From Sphingomonas hominis (GTDB lineage Bacteria > Pseudomonadota > Alphaproteobacteria > Sphingomonadales > Sphingomonadaceae), in the NCBI RefSeq assembly GCF_013328205.1, contig NZ_JABULH010000001.1, forward strand, positions 449,610 to 513,609: a stretch of 64,000 nt of DNA. The letters run 5' to 3'. This document shows positions 55,994-64,000 of the stretch, piece by piece; position 1 is the stretch's first letter, and the number at the start of each line of letters is the position of its first letter. The notes below the pieces were generated by a model. That model saw only the letters and a list, made by a program, of their open reading frames with translations. It was not told the DNA's origin and did no database searches. The position numbers were made by a program, and so were the translations under genes.

Positions 55994-57493
55994 ATGGTGC
56001 CGCTCGACCGCCACGCCCGACCGATCGACCACGTGCTGCGCGGTGCGGTTGACGCGCCCGCGCTGATCGACCGTGCGGGAACGATGACCTACGCCGAAGC
56101 CGGGATGACGGTGGCGGAGCTCGCGGGGTGGTTGCGCGCGCAGGTGGCGGAGCCTGGCGCACGCGTCGCGACCTGGCTGCCGAAAACGCGCACGGCGTGC
56201 CTGATGCCGCTCGCCGCCGCGCGCGCGGGATTGGTGCACGTACCGATCAATCCGGCGCTGAAGCGCGCGCAGGTCGCGCACATCCTGTCCGACAGCGCGG
56301 CGGTGCTGCTGCTGACGCAGGAGGCGCGCGCGGCGACGCTGGAGCCGAGCGACGTGGCCGGCGGTGTCGCGGTGCATGTCGCGGCGGGCACGGGCGAGCC
56401 GCTGCCGCCGTCGGATGCCGATCCGGACGCGTTGGCGGCGATCCTCTATACGTCCGGATCGACCGGGCGGCCCAAAGGCGTAATGCTGAGTCACGCGAAC
56501 CTGTGGCTCGGTGCGGTGTCGGTGGCGCATTATCTCAGGGTAGAGCCCTACGATCGTGTGCTTGGCGTCCTGCCGCTGTCGTTCGATTACGGGCAGAACC
56601 AACTGTTCTCGACCTGGATCGCGGGGGCGGCGGTGGCGCCGCTCGACTATCTGACCGCGCGCGACGTGGTGAAGGCGGTCGAGCGGGTGGGGGCAACGAC
56701 GCTCGCGGGCGTGCCGCCGCTCTGGACGCAAGTGCTGGAGGCGGACTGGCCGGCCGAGACGGCGACGCGGTTGCGGCGGTTGACCAACTCGGGCGGCGCG
56801 CTGACCCCGGCGATCGTGCGTGCGCTGCGATCGCGCTTTCCCGGCGCTGACCTGTACCCCATGTACGGACTGACCGAGGCGTTTCGTTCGACCTATCTGC
56901 CGCCCGCGCTGGTGGATGAGCATCCGGACTCGATCGGGCGCGCGATCCCGTATGCCGAGGTGATGGTGGTGCGCGCTGATGGCGGCGCGGCCGTGGCGGG
57001 TGAGGCGGGCGAGTTGGTCCATGCCGGGCCGCTGGTGGCTAAAGGATACTGGCGCGATGCCGAGCGAACGGCGCTGCGGTTCCGGCCGGCGCCGACGTTC
57101 TCGCGCGAGGGCGGGATGGCGGTGTGGTCGGGCGATACGGTGGTCGCGGATGCCGACGGCCTGTTGCGCTTCGTCGGGCGCGACGACGAGATGATCAAGA
57201 CCTCGGGCAACCGCGTCAGTCCGCAGGAGGTGGAGGAAGCGGTAACTGCGGGCGACGAAGTGCGGGAGGCGGTGGCGATCGGCGTCGCCGACGCGCGGAT
57301 GGGGCAGCGGATCGTGGTGGTGGCGAGGGGCGAGGCCGCAGCGGAAGCGGCATTGCGCGCGCGACTGAAACGCGACCTGCCGACCTATATGCAGCCGGCC
57401 GAGATCATGTGGCGCGACGAGCTGCCGCGCAATGCCAACGGCAAGCTCGACCGGGCAAGGATCGCCGCCGAGGTGAGGAGTGCGACGACGTGA
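55994..57493 (+). CDS. Acyl-CoA ligase (AMP-forming), exosortase A-associated
   Basis: 499 residues of the ANL superfamily, activating an acid as acyl-AMP for transfer to CoA or to the ACP. The P-loop motif is AILYTSGSTGRPKGVMLSHA, followed by MYGLTEAFRST and the C-terminal-domain hinge FVGRDDEMIKTSGNRVSPQE. The end NANGKLDRARIAAE carries the catalytic Lys. Start at 55994 follows GGAGGGCGTC. Earlier ATGs at 55964 and 55982 lack that site. The stop overlaps the decarboxylase GTG (GTGA). Resembles TIGR03098 from memory. Confidence 0.92.
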   Translation: MVPLDRHARPIDHVLRGAVDAPALIDRAGTMTYAEAGMTVAELAGWLRAQVAEPGARVATWLPKTRTACLMPLAAARAGLVHVPINPALKRAQVAHILSDSAAVLLLTQEARAATLEPSDVAGGVAVHVAAGTGEPLPPSDADPDALAAILYTSGSTGRPKGVMLSHANLWLGAVSVAHYLRVEPYDRVLGVLPLSFDYGQNQLFSTWIAGAAVAPLDYLTARDVVKAVERVGATTLAGVPPLWTQVLEADWPAETATRLRRLTNSGGALTPAIVRALRSRFPGADLYPMYGLTEAFRSTYLPPALVDEHPDSIGRAIPYAEVMVVRADGGAAVAGEAGELVHAGPLVAKGYWRDAERTALRFRPAPTFSREGGMAVWSGDTVVADADGLLRFVGRDDEMIKTSGNRVSPQEVEEAVTAGDEVREAVAIGVADARMGQRIVVVARGEAAAEAALRARLKRDLPTYMQPAEIMWRDELPRNANGKLDRARIAAEVRSATT

Positions 57494-58719
57494 AGCCGAT
57501 CGGACCGATCCCGCCTGCCTTTGCCGATCAGCGGGGCATGCTGCGCATTGCCGGGCGCTCCGCGGAGGAATGGGTGGCGGCTTATGGCTCGCCCGTGTTC
57601 GTGTATGATTTCAGCGGGATCGCGGCGCAGGTGGCGCGCTTTCGTGCCACGATGCCGGCGGGCGTGCGGCTGCATTACGCGGTCAAGGCCAACCCGTACG
57701 CGCCGCTGGTGCGCGGCATCGCGCCGCTGGTCGATGGGCTCGACGTTGCATCGGCGGGTGAGTTGGCGGAGGTGCTGGCGTTCAAGCCGGGGCACGCGAC
57801 CAGTTTCGCGGGGCCGGGCAAGCGCGACGTCGAGCTGGAAGCGGCGGTGCGTGCGGGCGTGACGCTGAACGTCGAGTCGGAGAACGAAGTGCGGCGCGCG
57901 ATCGTGATCGGTGAGCGACTGGGCATCGCACCCCGGCTGGCGGTGCGAGTGAACCCGGACCTGGAGTTGCGCGGGTCGGGGATGAAGATGGGTGGCCGCG
58001 CGTCGCCGTTCGGGGTCGATGCCGAGCGTGTGCCGGCGCTGGTGCGCGCGATCGTGGCGGACGGGGCCGAGTGGCGCGGGTTTCATATCTTTGCGGGCTC
58101 GCAGGCGCTCGACACTGACGCGCTGATCGAGACCCAGGCGGCGACGGTCGCGCTGGCCGGACGATTGGCGGAGGAGAGCCGGCACGCACCGCCGATGGTC
58201 AATCTGGGCGGCGGGTTCGGGATACCGCATTTCGCGGGCGACACGCCGGTCCATGTGGCGCGGATCGGGACGGCGTTGGCAGAGGCGCTCGACCGGCGCG
58301 GCGCGATGCTTGGTGACACGGTGTTCGCGATCGAGTTGGGACGTTGGCTGGTCGGTGAGGCGGGCGTGTATCTGACGCGCGTGGTGGATCGTAAGGAGAG
58401 CCGCGGCGAGACCTTCCTGGTGGTCGACGGCGGGTTGCACCATCAACTCGCCGCCAGCGGCAATTTCGGCACGGTTGTGCGGCGCAATTATCCGGTTGCG
58501 GTGGCAGGGCGGATGGGGGCAGTGGCGGACGATGCGGTGTCGGTGGTCGGTTGCCTGTGCACGCCGCTGGACCGACTGGCCGACCGCGTCGTTCTGCCGC
58601 GCGCCGAGGTGGGCGACGTGATCGCGATCTTTATCGCGGGCGCGTACGGGCTGACGGCGAGCCCTAGTGCCTTTTTGGGACACCCAGCACCTGCCGAGGT
58701 GCTGGCGGGTGCTTCCTAA
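57490..58719 (+). CDS. Pyridoxal-dependent decarboxylase, exosortase A-associated
   Basis: 409 residues of the group IV (alanine racemase-fold) decarboxylase family. PLP-binding Lys66 lies in LHYAVKANPYAPLVRG, then SAGELAEVLAFKPG, GGRASPFGVDAERV, FHIFAGSQALDTDALIE, NLGGGFGIPHFAGD and the C-terminal VGCLCTPLDRLADRVVLPRA and GAYGLTASPSAFLGH. Related to diaminopimelate decarboxylase, but family context (TIGR03099 from memory) points to the exopolysaccharide system. GTG start overlaps the ligase stop. Substrate unknown. Confidence 0.92.
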   Translation: MKPIGPIPPAFADQRGMLRIAGRSAEEWVAAYGSPVFVYDFSGIAAQVARFRATMPAGVRLHYAVKANPYAPLVRGIAPLVDGLDVASAGELAEVLAFKPGHATSFAGPGKRDVELEAAVRAGVTLNVESENEVRRAIVIGERLGIAPRLAVRVNPDLELRGSGMKMGGRASPFGVDAERVPALVRAIVADGAEWRGFHIFAGSQALDTDALIETQAATVALAGRLAEESRHAPPMVNLGGGFGIPHFAGDTPVHVARIGTALAEALDRRGAMLGDTVFAIELGRWLVGEAGVYLTRVVDRKESRGETFLVVDGGLHHQLAASGNFGTVVRRNYPVAVAGRMGAVADDAVSVVGCLCTPLDRLADRVVLPRAEVGDVIAIFIAGAYGLTASPSAFLGHPAPAEVLAGAS

Positions 58720-58820
58720 ACGCTATCTTCACCTCTCCAACGCATAGCTGACCGCTGGCGCAACCAGCCGGTGGAACGTGAGTCCCGCCGGCCGGGGCAC
58801 GGGCGCGCACGGAGGTTTGC

Positions 58821-59468
58821 ATGCGTTTGTCGGGTGTTTCGAGAGGTTTGATCGCAGCGTTGATGGCGTCCACGACGCTGACCGCCTGCGGCGGTGGCGG
58901 GGCTGCACGTCCCGAGCTGCCGCCCGCGACCTTCGTGGCGAACAAGGAACAGCCGGGCGAGGAATATATCATCGGCCCGCTCGACTCGCTCAGCATCTTC
59001 GTGTGGCGCAACCCGGAACTGTCGTCCAAGGTGCAGGTGCGCCCCGACGGCCGCATCACCACGCCGCTGATCAGCGACATGCCCGCGGTCGGCAAGACGC
59101 CCGCGATGCTCGCCGCCGACATGAAGCTGGCGCTGGGCGAGTATATCAAGGACCCGATCGTCTCGGTGATCGTGGACAGCTTCTCCGGCACGTTCAGCCA
59201 GCAGGTCCGCATCGTCGGCGCGACGCAGAAGCCTGCCAGCCTGCCGTACCGCGCCAACATGACTTTGCTCGACGCGATGATCGCGGTTGGTGGGCTGGGT
59301 GAATATGCGGCAGGCAACAAGGCGCGGCTGATCCGCTACGATCGCAAGACGGGCAAGCAGACCGAATATGGGCTGCGGATCAACAAGTTGCTCAAGGACG
59401 GCGATGCCAGCGCGAACGTGAAGCTGGAACCCGGCGACGTCATCATCATCCCCGAGAGCATGTTCTGA
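58821..59468 (+). CDS. Polysaccharide export lipoprotein, XrtA-associated (Wza type)
   Basis: 215 residues. Signal peptide with lipobox L20-T21-A22-Cys23, so probably an outer-membrane lipoprotein. The Poly_export domain starts at EEYIIGPLDSLSIFVWRNPE and has VRPDGRITTPLISDMPAVGK. One SLBB-like segment (QVRIVGATQKPASLPYRANM and on) follows, ending LEPGDVIIIPESMF. Shorter than E. coli Wza, as in the TIGR03027 group. A 101-bp gap with GGAGG precedes it, so it may start its own transcript. Confidence 0.93.
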   Translation: MRLSGVSRGLIAALMASTTLTACGGGGAARPELPPATFVANKEQPGEEYIIGPLDSLSIFVWRNPELSSKVQVRPDGRITTPLISDMPAVGKTPAMLAADMKLALGEYIKDPIVSVIVDSFSGTFSQQVRIVGATQKPASLPYRANMTLLDAMIAVGGLGEYAAGNKARLIRYDRKTGKQTEYGLRINKLLKDGDASANVKLEPGDVIIIPESMF

Positions 59469-59478
59469 GGTAACGCTG

Positions 59479-61002
59479 GTGGGCGGTCTCTTCGAGGAAG
59501 CGCGGATCGCGGTGCATGCGATCTGGACGCGGCGCTGGATCGCGCTGGCGGTTGCCTGGGTGGTGTGCATCGCCGGGTGGCTGGTGGTGAGCCAGATCCC
59601 CAGCCGCTACGATTCCAAGGCACGCGTGTTCGTGCAGATGCGGTCGGTGCTGCCGGCGGGTGCCGATTCGATGCAGGCCGCGAACGACGACGCGCGCGAC
59701 ATCGACACGGTGCGCCAGACGCTGACCAGCGCGGTGAGCCTGGAAAAGGTCGTGCGCGGCACCGATCTGGCGAAAACCGTGTCGAGCGACCGTGACGTCG
59801 CCGACCGCGTCGCAGGTCTGCAGAACGCGATCAAGATTGTCGCGCAGCAGGACAATCTATTCGAGATCACCACGACCTCGTCGAGCCCGAAGCTGGCGTC
59901 GTCGATCACGCAGAAGCTGATCGACATCTTCGTCGAGACTAACCTGTCGGCGGATCGATCGCAGAATACGCAGACGCTGTCGTTCCTCGACAACCAGCTC
60001 CAGGCGCTCGGCACCAAGTTGCAGGATGCGGAAGCGAAGCGGGCGGCGTTTCAGAACAACTATCTTGGCGCTTTGCCCGGCACCGGCTCCGTTGCCGACC
60101 GGATCGGGGCGACGCGCGCGCAATTGAGCCAGATCGATGGTGATCTGGGCGCGGCGCAGTCGAGCATGGCGGCGGTGTCGGGTCAGTTGGCGGCGACGCC
60201 GCGCACGGTGCCGGGGGCGGGGATCGCACCCGGCGTCGGACCGGCGCGCGCGCGACTGGCGGCGATCCAGGGACAGCTCATCGATGCGCGCGGGCGCGGC
60301 TATACCGAGGGCCACCCCGACGTGATCGCGCTCAAGCAACAGCTCGCCGCGGCACAGGCGGCGGCGCGCGGCGAGCCGATGACCGGCGGCGCAGGCGACG
60401 GGATTGCCAACCCGGCTTATGGCTCGTTGCAGGCGATGATGGCGGACAAGCAGGCGACGGTTGCCGCGTTGCAGATGCGCCGGCGGCAGTTGCAGGGCGA
60501 CCTCGACCAGCTCAATTCAAAGCTGGCGGGCGACCCCGCAGTGGCAGCCGAGCAGGGCGAGATCGACCGCAATTACAATGTGCTGAAAGGTCAGTACGAC
60601 CAGTTGCTGGCGCAGCGTGAGCAGGTGAGCCTGCGCAGCCAGGCGCAGTCGCAGACCGACGCGGTCAAGTTCAGCGTGATCGATCCGCCGACGGTGCCGC
60701 GCACGCCCACCGCGCCCAACCGCCCGCTGTTGCTGACCGGCGTGCTGGTCGCCGGGCTGATCGCCGGGATCGGTGCCGCGTTCGCGCTGGGCCAGTTGCA
60801 GGGCACCTTCCCCACCGCGCAGAAGCTGGAGAAGGTTACCGGCATGGCGGTGATCGGATCGATCGGCGAGATGGTGACGCGCCAGCAGACCGACCTGCGC
60901 CGTCGCCGGCTGACGTGGCTGGCGGGTGGGTTCGCCGCGCTGGGCGTCGCGTACGTGGCGCTGCTCGGCGTCGAGATGCTCCAGCGGGGACTTGCCGCAT
61001 GA
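59479..61002 (+). CDS. XrtA system chain-length determinant protein (Wzz/GumC type)
   Basis: 507 residues, GTG start 10 nt after the export gene. Two membrane helices (about 17-36 and 415-435) flank a long periplasmic coiled-coil part, with SRYDSKARVFVQMRSVLPAG near the front. The Pro-rich PPTVPRTPTAPNRPLLLTGV before helix 2 is typical of polysaccharide co-polymerases. A third hydrophobic stretch near the end (LTWLAGGFAALGVAYVALLG) may be an extra helix. No fused kinase domain: the kinase is the next, overlapping gene. Confidence 0.9.
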   Translation: MGGLFEEARIAVHAIWTRRWIALAVAWVVCIAGWLVVSQIPSRYDSKARVFVQMRSVLPAGADSMQAANDDARDIDTVRQTLTSAVSLEKVVRGTDLAKTVSSDRDVADRVAGLQNAIKIVAQQDNLFEITTTSSSPKLASSITQKLIDIFVETNLSADRSQNTQTLSFLDNQLQALGTKLQDAEAKRAAFQNNYLGALPGTGSVADRIGATRAQLSQIDGDLGAAQSSMAAVSGQLAATPRTVPGAGIAPGVGPARARLAAIQGQLIDARGRGYTEGHPDVIALKQQLAAAQAAARGEPMTGGAGDGIANPAYGSLQAMMADKQATVAALQMRRRQLQGDLDQLNSKLAGDPAVAAEQGEIDRNYNVLKGQYDQLLAQREQVSLRSQAQSQTDAVKFSVIDPPTVPRTPTAPNRPLLLTGVLVAGLIAGIGAAFALGQLQGTFPTAQKLEKVTGMAVIGSIGEMVTRQQTDLRRRRLTWLAGGFAALGVAYVALLGVEMLQRGLAA

Positions 61003-61991
61003 ACCGATACGCCAAACCCACGGCCGAGGAGTCGCTGATCGAGCGCGCGGCCAAGGTGTATGATTTCGGCGCGCACCTGCGCGGTCGCGCGGTGCCGGCC
61101 TATCCGGACGCGGGAGCGCAGGCGGACGAGCCGGTCGCGCCGCCGACCGTTGCGCCAATACCGGTGGCGCCGCCGTCACCGACCTTGTCCGCTATTCCGG
61201 CGGAGTTTCTGTCGGACACCGACGACGACGGGCTCGACGAGTGGGAAGCGCCCGAGAGCGACCTGGCGCAGATCGACCGCACGATGCTGGCGGAGGCGGG
61301 GATGCTCGTCCCCGGTGCGCCAGTCGGCGCGCTCGCCGAGGAGTTCCGTCTGGTCAAGCGACAGTTGCTGCTGACCGCGCGCGAGATCGCGGCCGGGCCG
61401 ATCGGGGACCGCGCGCGCACGATCATCGTCGGGTCGGGCAAGCCCGGCGAGGGTAAGACGTTCTGCGCGATCAACCTGGCGATCAGCCTGGCGGCGGAGC
61501 GCGACGTCGAAATCCTGCTGGTCGACGGCGATTTCGCCAAACCCGACGTGATGAAGCGATTGGGGCTGGAAGACAGCCTGGGTCTGCTCGACATCCTGGC
61601 CGATCAGCGGCTCGATCCCGAGAGCTGCGTGGTGCGGACCGACGTGCCGCAACTCTCGTTGTTGCCTGCGGGCAAGCGCACGCATGCCGATACCGAGCTG
61701 CTCGCGTCGCATCGCACCGAAGCGGTGCTCGACCGGTTGCTGGCGGCGAACCCGCGCCGGATCATCATCTTTGATACGCCGCCGGCACTCGCCGCCTCGC
61801 CCGCCTCCACGCTGGCGCTGCTGGTCGGGCAGGTCATGCTGGTGGTGCGCGCCGACCGCACCACCGAGGCGGACGTGCGCGAGGCGGTCAATCTGCTCGA
61901 CGGCTGCGAGCACATCCATCTCGTCATCAATTCGGTGTCGTTCGAGCCGGGGCGCGGACGCTTCGGCAGCTATTACGGTCAGGAGAAGTAA
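60999..61991 (+). CDS. BY-kinase-like tyrosine autokinase, XrtA-associated
   Basis: 330 residues. The first 110 are a flexible Pro/Ala-rich region, then LAEEFRLVKRQLLLTAREIA. The ATPase part has Walker A GSGKPGEGKTFCAINL (from residue 146), Walker A' LLVDGDFAKPDV and FDTPPALAA. The C-terminus GSYYGQEK has only two tyrosines, far fewer than the Tyr cluster of E. coli Wzc. It should partner the chain-length protein. ATGA overlap with that gene supports co-production. Confidence 0.88.
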   Translation: MNRYAKPTAEESLIERAAKVYDFGAHLRGRAVPAYPDAGAQADEPVAPPTVAPIPVAPPSPTLSAIPAEFLSDTDDDGLDEWEAPESDLAQIDRTMLAEAGMLVPGAPVGALAEEFRLVKRQLLLTAREIAAGPIGDRARTIIVGSGKPGEGKTFCAINLAISLAAERDVEILLVDGDFAKPDVMKRLGLEDSLGLLDILADQRLDPESCVVRTDVPQLSLLPAGKRTHADTELLASHRTEAVLDRLLAANPRRIIIFDTPPALAASPASTLALLVGQVMLVVRADRTTEADVREAVNLLDGCEHIHLVINSVSFEPGRGRFGSYYGQEK

Positions 61992-61993
61992 TC

Positions 61994-63616
61994 GTGGCCC
62001 GGTTTTCCGTGATCCTGGCGGGAGCGCTGACGACGAGCGCGCTCGTCGCGTCGCCCGCCGCCGCGCGGTCGCACTATGTCGCCCCCTATATCGAGGCGAC
62101 GCAGGCCGTCGCCGCCGATTTGTCGAACGGCGACGACGTGGTGACCTATTCCTCGCTCGCTGCCGGGATCGACGCCGGCGTCAGCACCGGGCGTACCGAT
62201 GGGCAGATCAGCTACCGCTACGAACGACGGTTCTCCTGGGAGGACGGCAGCGACGATCTGAGCGTTCACAGCGGGCTGGCGCGGGTGACGACGCAGCTGG
62301 CGCCGGGCCTGTCGCTCGACGCGGGTGCGCTGGCAACCCGGCAGCGCAGCGACATCCGCGGCGCCGCGCCGGTCAATCTGATCGGCACCACCGACAATCT
62401 GACGCAGGTCTATTCACTGTTCGCAGGGCCGAGCGTGCAGACACGCGCGGGGCCGTTCGACGTCAGCGGTGCGTATCAGTTCGGCTACACCAAGGTGGAA
62501 GGCGACGCCGACATCACGCTGGCTCCCGGATCGCCGCGCCTCGACGGGTATGACTCGTCGACCAACCATGTCGTACTGGCAAGCGTCGGCGTCCCCGCGA
62601 ACCGGATCGCGCCGTTCGGCGTGACCGTCAGCGGTGCGTACGAGCGCGAGGACACGAGCCAGCTCGATCAGCAATATGAGGGTTATTACGGTCGCGGCGA
62701 TGTCACGCTGCCGGTGAGCCGCACGGTGGCGCTGCGCGCGGGTGCGGGGTACGAGCGGATCAAGTCCATGCAGCGCGACCCGCTGCTCGACACGAGCGGG
62801 CAGGCCGTGGTCGACAACAACGGCCGCTTCGTCACCGATCCTAATTCACCCGAGCGGATCGCCTATGACACCGACGGTTTGATCTACGACGCGGGTGTGA
62901 TCTGGCGCCCGTCGCCGCGGCTCGAGCTGCAGGCGACCGCCGGCTATCGCTACGGCGGCGAAACTTACTCTGGCGCCTTGTCGTGGCGGATGTCGGAAGT
63001 GTCGGGATTGCAGGTCGTGGTGTACGACGCGATCGAAACGTTCGGGCGTCAGTTGCGCGACGGCATCGCGGGCCTGCCGACCAGTTTCCAGACGCAGCGC
63101 GATCCGTTCGGTCAGCTGTTCGGCGGTTGCGTGTTCGGTCGCCCGACCAGCGGCGGGTCGACCAATCCGGCGGGTGGGTGTCTGAACGACGTGTTCCAGT
63201 CGATCTCCACCGCCAGCTACCGCGCGCGCGGGATCGACGGCGCGTGGAGCATCGCGCGCGGCCGCACCAGTTGGGGCATCGGTGGCGGCTATGCCAACCG
63301 CCGGCTTTATGCGCCCAACGTCGCGGTGGGCACGCAGGTGCTGGGGCTGGAGGATCAGAGCGCCTATGCGCAAGTGTTCTACTCGCGCGCGCTCAGCCGC
63401 GTGTCGGCGTTCGACGCCAACCTGTACGGCAATTGGTTCTCCAGCGAGTTGCCGGGCGCGCAGGACGTGTATGGCGGCGGGCTGAACGGCACCTACAGCC
63501 ACAATTTCGGGCGGCTCGGCACCTCGCTGTCGGCCGGGCTCTACGCGTTCGACCAGGGTGATTTCGACACGCAGGTGTCGGCGCAGGCGCTGCTCGGCGC
63601 ACGGTACAATTTCTGA
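61994..63616 (+). CDS. TIGR03016-type outer-membrane beta-barrel, XrtA-associated
   Basis: 540 residues with a signal peptide (MARFSVILAGALTTSALVAS...AAARS). Alternating beta-strand pattern such as SYRYERRFSWEDG, YQFGYTKVEGDADITL and FDANLYGNWFSSELPGAQDV continues to a C-terminal ARYNF ending in Phe, the outer-membrane sorting signature. Length and position fit the PEP-CTERM-system outer-membrane protein family. It probably forms the outer-membrane part of the export apparatus. GTG start 2 nt after the kinase stop. Confidence 0.88.
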   Translation: MARFSVILAGALTTSALVASPAAARSHYVAPYIEATQAVAADLSNGDDVVTYSSLAAGIDAGVSTGRTDGQISYRYERRFSWEDGSDDLSVHSGLARVTTQLAPGLSLDAGALATRQRSDIRGAAPVNLIGTTDNLTQVYSLFAGPSVQTRAGPFDVSGAYQFGYTKVEGDADITLAPGSPRLDGYDSSTNHVVLASVGVPANRIAPFGVTVSGAYEREDTSQLDQQYEGYYGRGDVTLPVSRTVALRAGAGYERIKSMQRDPLLDTSGQAVVDNNGRFVTDPNSPERIAYDTDGLIYDAGVIWRPSPRLELQATAGYRYGGETYSGALSWRMSEVSGLQVVVYDAIETFGRQLRDGIAGLPTSFQTQRDPFGQLFGGCVFGRPTSGGSTNPAGGCLNDVFQSISTASYRARGIDGAWSIARGRTSWGIGGGYANRRLYAPNVAVGTQVLGLEDQSAYAQVFYSRALSRVSAFDANLYGNWFSSELPGAQDVYGGGLNGTYSHNFGRLGTSLSAGLYAFDQGDFDTQVSAQALLGARYNF

Positions 63617-63628
63617 ACGGATACGGCC

Positions 63629-64000
63629 ATGTACGAGACGTTCTTCGGATTTCACGACCGCCCGTTCCAGTTGACGCCCGACCCGCGTTTCTGGTTCGAC
63701 ACCGCCACGCACAAGAAGGCGATGGCATATTTGGGCTACGGTCTAGCTCAGGGTGAGGGGTTCATCGTCATCACCGGCGATATCGGCGCGGGCAAGACCA
63801 CGCTGGTCGGGCATCTGATGGACAAGATCGATCCTGCCAACATGACGGTGATCAAGATCGTGTCGACCGCGATCGAAGCGGACGACCTGCTGCGCATTGT
63901 CGCGGGCGGGTTGAACATCGATCATGCGGGCAAGAACAAGGCCGAGCTGCTGCTTCTGATCGAGCGCGGGCTGCACGCGGTCGCGCGCACTGGACGGCGG
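63629..64000 (+). CDS. XrtA-associated ATPase, partial (cut by window end)
   Basis: The first 124 codons of an AAA-type ATPase: MYETFFGFHDRPFQLTPDPR at the N-terminus and Walker A TGDIGAGKTTLVGHL at residues 49-63. The beginning resembles GspA/ExeA-like ATPases and the family TIGR03015 found in XrtA loci. The Walker B motif is beyond the window. The ATG at 63629 lies 12 nt past the barrel stop. The rest of the gene and probably the exosortase itself continue to the right. Confidence 0.88.
   Translation, partial: MYETFFGFHDRPFQLTPDPRFWFDTATHKKAMAYLGYGLAQGEGFIVITGDIGAGKTTLVGHLMDKIDPANMTVIKIVSTAIEADDLLRIVAGGLNIDHAGKNKAELLLLIERGLHAVARTGRR

Noticed and set aside
1-64000. CRISPR arrays, tRNA or rRNA genes, insertion sequences, prophage genes
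   Set aside because: No regularly spaced repeats, cloverleaf-like intergenic sequences, transposases or phage proteins were seen on either strand.

Overview
The window looks like a chromosomal segment of a sphingomonad (Alphaproteobacteria, Sphingomonadales). The evidence is its high GC content, the alphaproteobacterial gene orders (zapA - 6S RNA - 5-FTHF cyclo-ligase; the 14-gene nuo operon followed by birA, coaX, RNase J and DUF1467; trpGDC-moaC-moeA-lexA), an alphaproteobacterial GTTC-N7-GTTC SOS operator, and a locus of the exosortase A (XrtA) / PEP-CTERM exopolysaccharide type. No tRNA, rRNA, CRISPR array, insertion sequence or prophage was seen.

Layout. 1-1.6 kb (minus): DUF2842 protein, 5-FTHF cyclo-ligase, a 6S RNA candidate with a clear closing stem, zapA and a 58-aa coiled-coil protein. 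1.7-9.7 kb (plus): gap, a MOSC protein and pgk; an intergenic repeat region; a ribbon-helix-helix/PemK toxin-antitoxin pair; then class I aldolase, thiE, an M23 peptidase, efp and suhB. 9.8-28.4 kb (plus): complete complex I operon nuoA-N, mostly with 1-10 nt overlaps. A small coiled-coil gene sits between nuoE and nuoF, NuoL carries a His-rich insert, and birA, coaX, rnj and a DUF1467 gene follow. 28.4-28.9 kb: an inverted second copy of the composite repeat from 4.7-4.9 kb.

28.9-35.4 kb: a TipN-like coiled-coil membrane protein diverges from four genes: an Hpt-like protein without the phospho-acceptor His, a nucleotidyltransferase-like membrane protein without the usual catalytic loop, a DUF2336 protein, and a histidine-kinase-like protein whose H-box His is Gln. 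This run of apparent pseudo-signalling proteins is the best candidate here for an undescribed system. 35.4-36.3 kb: an AT-richer stretch with one secreted orphan protein.

36.3-46.7 kb (mostly minus): gltA, gltX, divergent comEC, lexA with a triple-half-site operator, then trpG-trpD-trpC-moaC-nudix-moeA. 46.9-54.2 kb: a secreted orphan, ppiD-trpE, tpiA, a leucyl aminopeptidase and trxB. 54.2-64.0 kb: an XrtA-associated polysaccharide locus with an acyl carrier protein and two alpha/beta hydrolases (minus), then an acyl-CoA ligase, PLP decarboxylase, export lipoprotein, chain-length protein, BY-kinase-like ATPase, outer-membrane barrel and the start of an AAA-type ATPase cut by the window edge (plus). 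The exosortase gene itself is not in the window and may lie downstream.

All functional names come from reading the sequences and remembered family features. No database search was run. Starts marked as chosen from a ribosome-binding site or an overlap are inferences.
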